This document shows positions 57,766 through 64,000 of a stretch of 64,000 nt of DNA, piece after piece. Made by a program: the position numbers and the translations under genes. Within the stretch, counting starts at the first letter, position 1. Each line of letters starts with the position of its first letter. The notes beneath the pieces are model-generated. The model was not told the origin of the DNA and searched no databases. It saw nothing but the letters and a program-made list of their open reading frames with translations. Origin of the DNA: Antrihabitans stalactiti. Lineage in GTDB: Bacteria > Actinomycetota > Actinomycetes > Mycobacteriales > Mycobacteriaceae. The DNA lies in the NCBI RefSeq assembly GCF_012932915.1, contig NZ_VCQU01000012.1, forward strand, positions 62,001 through 126,000, read 5' to 3'.

Positions 57766-58221
57766 GTGCCGGATCCAGACGAAGAACGCGCAGTTGAAAC
57801 CAATCAGTCGCCGGAACGGTTGCTCCTTGCGCCGTCGATGGCGGCGTTCAAGCAGATGGGCTCCGTGCGGAAGCTGTTCAACCCGGACCTCACCATCCGC
57901 TTCACCCTCGTCGTGCTGCCAGTGCTCTATTCGATGGCCGTGCTGTCGCTGTTGCTCGGCGGGGTCGGGCTTATCGTGGTGTCGTTCTTCACCTATTGGG
58001 TCTACGGCATCGTCGCGGTAGTCGTAGTTCCGCCGACCGTCGTGGTGGGCATCCTGATCGCGCGCGTCGTGTGTGAGTTGCTCGCCGCGCTGGAGCTGAC
58101 GGTCGAGCGGGTAGCGAACATGTCCGACGACTTCGACGACATTCACGAGATCATCCCGCGGTTCTCCTTCAGCTTGCCCAAGCTGATCAGCCGGGTCCTG
58201 CCGAAGGACGAGAAGAAATAG
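57766..58221 (+). CDS. DUF4282 family membrane protein
   Basis: The 151-residue protein has an acidic N-terminus (VPDPDEERAVETNQSPERL), a short amphipathic region and two to three transmembrane helices (FTLVVLPVLYSMAVLSLLLGGVGLIVVSF-type segment at about 40-70 and GIVAVVVVPPTVVVGILIA at about 76-96). The VRKLFNPDLTIRF lead-in and the LELTVERVANMSDDFDDI tail are features of DUF4282 proteins. Function unknown. The start GTG 57766 is provisional: the frame is open to 57655, but that part overlaps the divergent cobG. Confidence 0.75.
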   Translation: MPDPDEERAVETNQSPERLLLAPSMAAFKQMGSVRKLFNPDLTIRFTLVVLPVLYSMAVLSLLLGGVGLIVVSFFTYWVYGIVAVVVVPPTVVVGILIARVVCELLAALELTVERVANMSDDFDDIHEIIPRFSFSLPKLISRVLPKDEKK

Positions 58222-58234
58222 CTGCCTTCCTGCA

Positions 58235-58351
58235 GCGGTAAGGTAATTCGAAACGCTCGGCGGGTTGCGAGGAAACCGGTGTGAATCCGGTGCGGTCGCG
58301 CCACTGTGAACCACGAGGTCACGCGCCTCGGGGAAGCCAGACCTTCACCGC
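58235..58351 (+). ncRNA. Cobalamin riboswitch controlling cobN
   Basis: A B12 aptamer is recognisable in the leader of cobN. The closing stem pairs GCGGT-AAGGT (58235-58244) with ACCTTCACCGC (58341-58351). In between are the conserved core elements GAGGAAACCGGTGTGAATCCGG and, in place of the usual box, GTCGCGCCACTGTGA (58306-ish), followed by GGGAAGCCAGACC. A small hairpin (GGGG-N8-CCCC, about 58368-58383) and the Shine-Dalgarno AGGGAAGG lie between the aptamer and the cobN ATG, so B12 probably blocks translation initiation. Bound cobalamin would reduce CobN synthesis. Confidence 0.92.
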
Positions 58352-58395
58352 CCGGCGACCACCGAAGGGGCGCGCACACCCCAGGGAAGGCCGCG

Positions 58396-61300
58396 ATGAT
58401 TCTGCTGTTGTCGACCTCGGATACCGATCTGCTCAGCGCCCGCGCCAGCCGTGCGGAGTATCGGTGGGCGAACCCTGCTCGCCTGCTGGTCGACGACCTG
58501 CCCGACTTGCTCGCCGGAGTCGACCTCGTCGTCGTGCGCATCCTGGGCGGCAAACGCGCATGGGAAGACGGACTGGCTGCGGTTGTCGCCAGCGGAATCC
58601 CGGTCGTCGCGCTCGGTGGGGAGTACGCGCCGGACGCTGAGTTGATGGAGTGTTCGACGGTCCCGGTCGGTGTTGCCGCCGAGGCGCATCGGTACCTCGC
58701 CGAGGGCGGTCCCGACAATTTGCGTCAACTCCACAACTTCCTGTCCGACACGATGCTGCTGACCGGCCACGGCTTCGATGCGCCCGTAAAGACGCCTAGC
58801 TGGGGAGTGCTGGACCGCGCGGCTACCGATGTCGACGGTCCGACGATCGCGGTCCTCTATTACCGCGCGCAGCAGTTGGCTGGCAACACCGCCTACATCG
58901 AAGCGCTCTGCGTCGCAATCGAAGCCGCCGGTGGCCGGCCGTTGCCGATATTCTGCGCGTCGTTGCGGACTGCGGAGCCCGAGTTGCTGTCCGCTTTGAA
59001 GCAGGCCGACGCGTTGGTGGTCACGGTGCTCGCCGCGGGTGGCACCAAGCCGGCGAACGCGTCGGCAGGCGGCGATGACGAGGCATGGAACATCGGCGAA
59101 CTCGCCGACCTCGACGTGCCCATCCTGCAAGGTCTGTGTCTCACGAGCAGCCGCGATGCGTGGGACGGCGACGACGGCGGGCTGTCGCCGTTGGATGTCG
59201 CTACCCAGGTCGCCGTTCCGGAGTTCGACGGTCGCATCATCACCGTGCCGTTCTCGTTCAAAGAGTTCGACGCCGACGGGCTGACGACGTACGTGCCCGA
59301 TCCGGAGCGGGCGGCTCGGGTCGCAGGAATTGCGGTCCGGCACGCTCGGCTCCGACATATTCCAGTGCCGGACAAGCGGATTGCGTTGATGTTTTCGGCC
59401 TATCCGACCAAGCACGCGCGGATCGGCAACGCCGTCGGGCTCGATACGCCCGCTAGTGCGGTGGCGTTGTTGGCGCTGCTCCGCGACGCGGGCTACGACC
59501 TCGGGACCGAGCCGATTCCGGGGTTGGCCGAATCCGACGGCGACGCATTGGTGCACGCGCTGATCGCCGCAGGTGGTCAGGATCCTGATTGGCTGACGTC
59601 GGACCAGTTCGAAGGCAACCCGATTCGCATTTCCGCCGCGCAGTACGGCAAGTGGTTCGCGACCCTTCCTGCGGACTTCCGCGCAGGCGTCGAGGAGCAC
59701 TGGGGGAGCGCGCCTGGCGAACTCTACGTCGACCGGTCCGCCGATCCGGCAGGCGAGATCGTCGTCGCAGCAATGCAATTCGGCAACGTGGTGCTGATGG
59801 TTCAGCCGCCACGCGGCTTCGGCGACAACCCCGTCGCGATCTACCACGACCCCGACCTGCCGCCGAGCCACCATTACCTCGCCGCCTATCGCTGGATCGC
59901 CGACGTCTTCCGCGCCGATGCCATGGTGCACCTCGGCAAGCACGGCAACCTCGAGTGGCTGCCGGGCAAGACGTTAGGGATGTCGGCATCGTGCGGAACC
60001 GATGCCGCCCTCGGCGATCTGCCGCTGATCTACCCGTTCCTCGTCAACGATCCTGGCGAGGGAACTCAGGCCAAGCGCCGCGCCCACGCCACGCTCGTCG
60101 ACCATCTGATCCCACCGATGGCACGCGCCGAAAGTTACGGCGACATCGCGCGCCTCGAGCAACTGCTCGATGAGCACCAGAATGTCTCCGCATTGGATCC
60201 CGCGAAGCTTCCTGCTGTGCGCCAACAGATCTGGACCCTGATGCGGGCAGCCAAGATGGACCACGACCTCGGTCTGGAGGAGCGGCCCGACGAGGACACG
60301 TTCGACGACATGCTGCTCCACGTCGACGGCTGGCTGTGCGAAATCAAGGACGTCCAGATTCGCGACGGACTGCACATTCTCGGCCAAGCGCCGCGCGGTT
60401 CGGCCGAGGTCGATCTGGTCCTCGCCATGCTGCGCGCCCGCCAGATCTGGGGCGGAGAACAGCACGTGCCCGGACTTCGCGAAGCGTTGGGGCTCAGCGA
60501 AGCCGGCGACGAGGCGCGCGAGCGCGTGGATGCGGTCGAGGAGCATGCACGCGCCTTGGTAGCGGCGCTGCAAGCTGCGGGCTGGGACGCCGACGCGGCC
60601 GACACCCTGACCGACAATGCCACGGTCGCAACGATTCTCCGGTTCGCGGCAACCGAAATCGTCCCGCGTTTGCGCCAGACCGACCACGAACTCGAGCGCG
60701 TCCTGCATGCGTTGAACGGCGGGTTCATCCCCGCCGGACCGAGCGGCTCACCCCTGCGCGGTCTGATCAACGTCCTGCCGACCGGCCGCAACTTCTACTC
60801 GGTCGACCCCAAGGCCGTGCCGTCACGGCTCGCCTGGGAAACCGGTCAGGCGATGGCTGATTCGTTGGTGGCGCGCTACCTCGCCGACCACGGCGAATAT
60901 CCGAAGTCCGTCGGGTTGTCGGTCTGGGGGACGAGCGCAATGCGGACCTCGGGTGACGACATCGCCGAAGTGCTTGCCCTGCTCGGTGTTCGGCCAGTCT
61001 GGGACGAGGCATCGCGACGCGTCGTGTCCCTCGACGCGATTGGGTTGGCCGAACTGGGCCGCCCGCGCATCGACGTCACCGTGCGCATCAGCGGCTTCTT
61101 CCGCGATGCATTTCCGCACGTCCTGGCGATGCTCGACGACGCGGTGCAACTGGTGGCAGCGCTCGACGAACCGGCCGAGCAGAACTACGTCCGCGCGCAC
61201 ACCGCGGAGGCCATGGCCGAACACGGCGACGAACGCCGGTCCACGACAAGAATTTTCGGGTCGAAGCCGGGCACCTACGGCGCCGGACTGCTACAACTGA

Positions 61301-61962
61301 TCGACTCCAAGAGTTGGCGCAGCGACGAAGACCTCGCGCAGGTCTACACCGCGTGGGGTGGCTTCGCCTACGGTCGAGGGCTCGACGGCGCGCCCGCCGC
61401 CGACGACATGCGGACCGCTTATCGTCGAATTGCGGTGGCCGCCAAAAACACCGACACGCGCGAGCACGACATCGCCGACTCCGACGACTACTTCCAGTAC
61501 CACGGCGGCATGATCGCGACGGTCCGGGCGTTGACGGGCAAGGACCCGGAGGCCTACATCGGCGACAGCACGCGGCCCGACTCGGTCCGTACGCGGACGC
61601 TGTCGGAAGAGACAGCGCGAGTGTTCCGCGCGCGCGTGGTCAACCCGCGCTGGCTCGAGGCAATGCGCAGGCACGGCTACAAGGGCGCCTTCGAAATGGC
61701 GGCGACCGTCGATTACCTCTTCGGGTACGACGCGACCACCAACGTCGTCGCCGACTGGATGTACGAAAAGCTGGCCGAGAGCTACGTTTTCGACGAGCAG
61801 AACCGCAAGTTCATGGAGAAGTCGAATCCGTGGGCGCTGCACGGGATCACCGAGCGCCTGCTCGAAGCCGCCGAGCGGGACATGTGGGAGCATCCGGAAC
61901 AAGCCACCCTCGACGGGCTCCGCCAGGCGTACTTGGAAACCGAAGGGGAACTAGAGGGCTAG
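58396..61962 (+). CDS. cobN: Cobaltochelatase subunit CobN
   Basis: CobN is the large subunit of the aerobic, ATP-dependent cobaltochelatase that inserts cobalt into hydrogenobyrinate a,c-diamide; it works with CobS/CobT or ChlI/ChlD-like partners, none of which is in this window. The 1188 residues have the family start MILLLSTSDTDLLSARA, the VRILGGKRAWEDGL region, MFSAYPTKHARIGNAVGLDTPAS, HLGKHGNLEWLPGKTLGMSASC with conserved histidines, and the C-terminal SEETARVFRARVVNPRWLEAMRRHGYKGAFEMAATVDYLFGYDATT. The ATG 58396 has AGGGAAGG upstream and lies behind a cobalamin riboswitch. Confidence 0.96.
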   Translation: MILLLSTSDTDLLSARASRAEYRWANPARLLVDDLPDLLAGVDLVVVRILGGKRAWEDGLAAVVASGIPVVALGGEYAPDAELMECSTVPVGVAAEAHRYLAEGGPDNLRQLHNFLSDTMLLTGHGFDAPVKTPSWGVLDRAATDVDGPTIAVLYYRAQQLAGNTAYIEALCVAIEAAGGRPLPIFCASLRTAEPELLSALKQADALVVTVLAAGGTKPANASAGGDDEAWNIGELADLDVPILQGLCLTSSRDAWDGDDGGLSPLDVATQVAVPEFDGRIITVPFSFKEFDADGLTTYVPDPERAARVAGIAVRHARLRHIPVPDKRIALMFSAYPTKHARIGNAVGLDTPASAVALLALLRDAGYDLGTEPIPGLAESDGDALVHALIAAGGQDPDWLTSDQFEGNPIRISAAQYGKWFATLPADFRAGVEEHWGSAPGELYVDRSADPAGEIVVAAMQFGNVVLMVQPPRGFGDNPVAIYHDPDLPPSHHYLAAYRWIADVFRADAMVHLGKHGNLEWLPGKTLGMSASCGTDAALGDLPLIYPFLVNDPGEGTQAKRRAHATLVDHLIPPMARAESYGDIARLEQLLDEHQNVSALDPAKLPAVRQQIWTLMRAAKMDHDLGLEERPDEDTFDDMLLHVDGWLCEIKDVQIRDGLHILGQAPRGSAEVDLVLAMLRARQIWGGEQHVPGLREALGLSEAGDEARERVDAVEEHARALVAALQAAGWDADAADTLTDNATVATILRFAATEIVPRLRQTDHELERVLHALNGGFIPAGPSGSPLRGLINVLPTGRNFYSVDPKAVPSRLAWETGQAMADSLVARYLADHGEYPKSVGLSVWGTSAMRTSGDDIAEVLALLGVRPVWDEASRRVVSLDAIGLAELGRPRIDVTVRISGFFRDAFPHVLAMLDDAVQLVAALDEPAEQNYVRAHTAEAMAEHGDERRSTTRIFGSKPGTYGAGLLQLIDSKSWRSDEDLAQVYTAWGGFAYGRGLDGAPAADDMRTAYRRIAVAAKNTDTREHDIADSDDYFQYHGGMIATVRALTGKDPEAYIGDSTRPDSVRTRTLSEETARVFRARVVNPRWLEAMRRHGYKGAFEMAATVDYLFGYDATTNVVADWMYEKLAESYVFDEQNRKFMEKSNPWALHGITERLLEAAERDMWEHPEQATLDGLRQAYLETEGELEG

Positions 61963-62768
61963 GAGTCCAGCCCGAGAACCATTGTCGGGCGCTGGATTTC
62001 GTGGTCGGCGCGAATCGGGCGGACCGCCGTGCCGATGGCGAAGAACTCCGTGGTGTGGCCGCCCCACGTGTGGTTGTGCTGGGAGAGATTCACGCCGACG
62101 ATGCCTTCGGCCTGCAGGCGTTCCGCTTCGCGTTGCATACGCTCCATCGCCAGCTCGCGGGCGTCGTAGAGCGCCTGCGTGAAGTCTGGAAGCTCGGTGT
62201 TCTGGCCGATGTTGGCGACAACGTTGCCGAGCTTGCGATGGGCGACGTGATAAACGCAGGTACCCATGACCATGCCCAGCGGCATGTAGCCCGTTTGCAG
62301 CAAGGTCCAGAAGTCTTGGCCCGAGAGGTCCGACGTGAAGGGCTGATTGCGGTTGTTGCGCCAATTACCGCCGTGCTCGGCTTTCACCGCGGTGCCGACG
62401 GCGATGAACTCGGCAATGTCGGTGCCCCACTCCTTCAGCTCCACCTCGAGCCGGACCGCGACGATGCCGTCGGCGCCCAGGACGTTCGCCTCGGCCTCCA
62501 TTCGGGTCATCGCCAACTCTCGTGCGTGATACATCGCCTGTGACAGAGTGCCGAGTTCCTGGTTCTTGCCCCACCGGCCGACCTGAATCCCCACGTGATA
62601 CACCGACGAACCCAGTACCAGCCCGAGTGGGCGGAACCCGGCTTGGCGAACGAGCAAGAATTCGTTTACCGACAAGTCGGAGGTGAAGATCGAGCCCGGC
62701 CGCCCAGGCTGCAACTCGGCGAGGCGCGCCATCGCGTCGGGTGGCAGGCCCATCTGGTTGGGTTCCAT
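61959..62768 (-). CDS. Tandem YbjQ-type (heavy-metal-binding domain-like) protein A
   Basis: The 269 residues contain two YbjQ-like domains. Domain 1 is about 27-135 (SIFTSDLSVNEFLLVRQAGF, GLVLGSSVYHVGIQVG, ARELAMTRMEAEANVLGADG, AEFIAVGTAVKAE). Domain 2 is about 145-255 (PFTSDLSGQDFWTLLQTGYM, GMVMGTCVYHVAHRK, ARELAMERMQREAERLQAEG, TEFFAIGTAVRPI). YbjQ proteins form pentamers; the metal-binding label is only a prediction. It is the last gene of a reverse-strand operon (19 nt after protein B) and ends with CTAG shared with the cobN stop. Confidence 0.88.
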   Translation of the reverse strand: MEPNQMGLPPDAMARLAELQPGRPGSIFTSDLSVNEFLLVRQAGFRPLGLVLGSSVYHVGIQVGRWGKNQELGTLSQAMYHARELAMTRMEAEANVLGADGIVAVRLEVELKEWGTDIAEFIAVGTAVKAEHGGNWRNNRNQPFTSDLSGQDFWTLLQTGYMPLGMVMGTCVYHVAHRKLGNVVANIGQNTELPDFTQALYDARELAMERMQREAERLQAEGIVGVNLSQHNHTWGGHTTEFFAIGTAVRPIRADHEIQRPTMVLGLDS

Positions 62769-62787
62769 CTCGAGTCCTTTCGACGGC

Positions 62788-63564
62788 TCAGGTCAGTCGC
62801 ATGATCGGCAGCGGTGGTGGGCCGCCGACACCACCGCTGGTCCGAAATTGGGTGATTGCGGTGCCGATCATCAACGCCTCGGCGACGTGGTCGACCGTTT
62901 CGTACTGCCCGGCGACGCACCGCCACTCGGTGTGGTTCAGGGTCGAGGTGCGCACGACGACGCCGGTTCCGCCCGAGCGCGCGCACTCGTCGGCGAGTTG
63001 AGCGCGGACGTGCTGGCGGGTGTATTGCACGAGAGCGGTGTACGCGGCGACTTCGTTGTTGACCCAGCTGTTGGCCGTTTGCTGTTGGGTGTTCCAGTCC
63101 TGGTGAATGACCATGACCGACAGTCCGAGCACCAAACCGGTCGGCACCCAGCCCGCCATCAGCAACTTCGCGAAGTCCTGGCCTGTGAGGTCCGACAGGA
63201 ACGGATGCCGTGGCCGCACGGTGCCGTCCGCACGGATAGCAGTCCCGATGGCTTGAAACTCGAGGCCACCCGCCGGGTAGGGACGAATCTCCAGCCGGAC
63301 AGCGACGACGCCGTCACCGCCCAACTGCGCGGATTCCTGCTGCATTCGCGACAACGCCAGCATGCGCGCGTCGTAGAGCGACTGCCGAATTCCCGTTGCT
63401 TCGACCACGCTCGCTCGGCCGTAGGACCGCCCGTAGCCGCAATAGCCGCCGGTGTAGCCGATTTGATAGACGCACGACCCCAGCACCAATCCGACCGGCG
63501 CGAAGCCGACCGAACGGATGGCGTGGTGTTCGTCGACGGTCAGGTCCGAGGTGAACGGCGTCAT
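62788..63564 (-). CDS. Tandem YbjQ-type protein B
   Basis: The 258 residues again hold two YbjQ-like domains. Domain 1 is about 3-115 (PFTSDLTVDEHHAIRSVGF, GLVLGSCVYQIGYTGGYCGYG, ARMLALSRMQQESAQLGGDG, LEFQAIGTAIRAD). Domain 2 is about 122-250 (PFLSDLTGQDFAKLLMAGWV, GLVLGLSVMVIHQDW, QLADECARSGGTGVVVRT). It differs from protein A in a Gly/Tyr-rich insertion in domain 1 and a divergent second domain. The ATG 63564 overlaps the stop of the upstream gene (ATGA), so translation is coupled. Confidence 0.87.
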   Translation of the reverse strand: MTPFTSDLTVDEHHAIRSVGFAPVGLVLGSCVYQIGYTGGYCGYGRSYGRASVVEATGIRQSLYDARMLALSRMQQESAQLGGDGVVAVRLEIRPYPAGGLEFQAIGTAIRADGTVRPRHPFLSDLTGQDFAKLLMAGWVPTGLVLGLSVMVIHQDWNTQQQTANSWVNNEVAAYTALVQYTRQHVRAQLADECARSGGTGVVVRTSTLNHTEWRCVAGQYETVDHVAEALMIGTAITQFRTSGGVGGPPPLPIMRLT

Positions 63565-63965
63565 TGGCCGGGCAGGGTCAGCCGCGCCAACGCCGTTGCC
63601 GCTGCGGCATTCTGCTGCGCGAGGCCGGCCAGTGCGGCGGCTAGTCGATGCGACCACGCGTCCATCGCGACCGTATCGGTCTTGAGCACGATGCCACCGG
63701 ACTCGTGAATGATCTGCGCGATCGCCGGTTGCCCCACTCCCTTGCGGCGGATGACGAAGCGTTCGTCGCCCGCGGTTACCGACACACCGAGCACGGGCGC
63801 ATCTTCGCGGGTGCGCCCGAACAGCCCGGACTTCCGCTCGACCGAGACCACGTTGGCCGGCAGCGCCGACGAGAGGGTGTTCATCAGGAAGCCGGCGTAC
63901 AACGAGAGATCATCGCCGTCCATCCGCAGGCTCGCAGCCAGCGAGTTCAGGTCCCACTGAGTCAC
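63561..63965 (-). CDS. Conserved hypothetical protein, first gene of the YbjQ operon
   Basis: The 134-residue protein (MTQWDLNSLAASLRMDGDDL start) is mixed alpha/beta with NTLSSALPANVVSVERKSGLFG, DERFVIRRKGVGQPAIAQI and a C-terminal alanine-rich helix (WSHRLAAALAGLAQQNAAAATAL). It has no signal peptide or membrane helix. I do not recognise a named family; the middle part looks like a small beta-sheet domain that could bind a partner. It starts with GTG 63965 behind a strong AGAAGGAGG and heads the operon with YbjQ proteins B and A, suggesting a joint function. Confidence 0.8.
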   Translation of the reverse strand: MTQWDLNSLAASLRMDGDDLSLYAGFLMNTLSSALPANVVSVERKSGLFGRTREDAPVLGVSVTAGDERFVIRRKGVGQPAIAQIIHESGGIVLKTDTVAMDAWSHRLAAALAGLAQQNAAAATALARLTLPGQ

Positions 63966-63972
63966 GTGTTCG

Positions 63973-63981
63973 CCTCCTTCT
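63973..63981 (-). promoter_or_regulatory. Strong Shine-Dalgarno of the YbjQ operon
   Basis: AGAAGGAGG on the reverse strand lies 7 nt before GTG 63965. The promoter itself must lie beyond the right edge of the window or in the last 20 bases. Confidence 0.7.
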
Positions 63982-64000
63982 GCAGCTATCCCACGACGAT

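Overview
This 64 kb window comes from the chromosome of a high-GC actinobacterium of the order Mycobacteriales. A Rhodococcus/Nocardia-type organism fits best; this is inferred from gene content and order, not from a database match. The evidence is a complete Pup-proteasome locus (arc/mpa, dop, pup, prcB, prcA, pafA, pafB, pafC) followed by tatA, tatC and helY, the order known from Mycobacterium tuberculosis. The hisE-hisG, RecB-like nuclease, trmI and mpa neighbourhood and an aerobic cobalamin block are also present. No insertion sequence, prophage, tRNA, rRNA or CRISPR array was seen, and no gene-free stretch exceeds about 180 bases.

Layout. 1-7.4 kb: a PAC2-family protein (cut by the left edge), cobalamin-dependent methionine synthase metH, and a sulfate-binding protein paired with a SulP permease. 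7.4-13.5 kb: a TetR/efflux pair with a clear operator, a HAD phosphatase, a membrane Ser/Thr kinase, a lipoprotein, and hisE-hisG. 13.5-21.2 kb: a lipoprotein, a YeiH-type sulfate exporter with a separately encoded N-terminal helix, an MpaB-family oxygenase, a RecB-like nuclease, trmI, a peroxiredoxin, an MTB12-like lipoprotein and the proteasomal ATPase arc. 21.2-29.2 kb is the most accessory part: a GntR-TetR fusion regulator with a flavin monooxygenase, an HNH (DUF222) protein, an FHA protein, a YedY-like molybdoenzyme with its cytochrome b, a DUF559 remnant, a Nudix hydrolase, a Ddn-like F420 protein and a DUF418 membrane protein. 29.2-44.5 kb: dop-pup-prcB-prcA, a sugar porter, a PAP2/lipid-kinase fusion, pafA, pafB-pafC-(panE-like)-tatA-tatC-helY. 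44.5-48.8 kb: a QW-rich DUF4333 membrane protein, a 5'-3' exonuclease, an Xaa-Pro-type peptidase, an F420/PNPOx-fold protein and an SDR. 48.8-62 kb: cobL, cobK, cobH-cobIJ, cobG and cobN (behind a cobalamin riboswitch), interrupted by a DUF218 protein, a TetR ligand-binding domain without HTH, an alpha/beta hydrolase, a GT87 mannosyltransferase and a DUF4282 protein. 62-64 kb: a three-gene operon with four YbjQ-type domains.

How the genes work together. Pup is deamidated by Dop, ligated to substrates by PafA, and unfolded by ARC/Mpa into the PrcA/PrcB core. PafB/PafC are the WYL transcription factors of the DNA-damage response. The cobalamin genes supply the cofactor of MetH, and several sulfur transporters lie nearby. 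At least 21 genes carry a TANNNT -10 hexamer 6-8 nt before their start codon and lack a Shine-Dalgarno sequence, so leaderless transcription appears common; this also decides several start codons.

Nothing here is unequivocally a new defence or biosynthetic system. The best candidates for undescribed biology are the YbjQ operon (61959-63965), the binding-protein/SulP pair, the split YeiH exporter, the HTH-less TetR protein with its small acidic neighbour, and the GntR-TetR/monooxygenase cassette.
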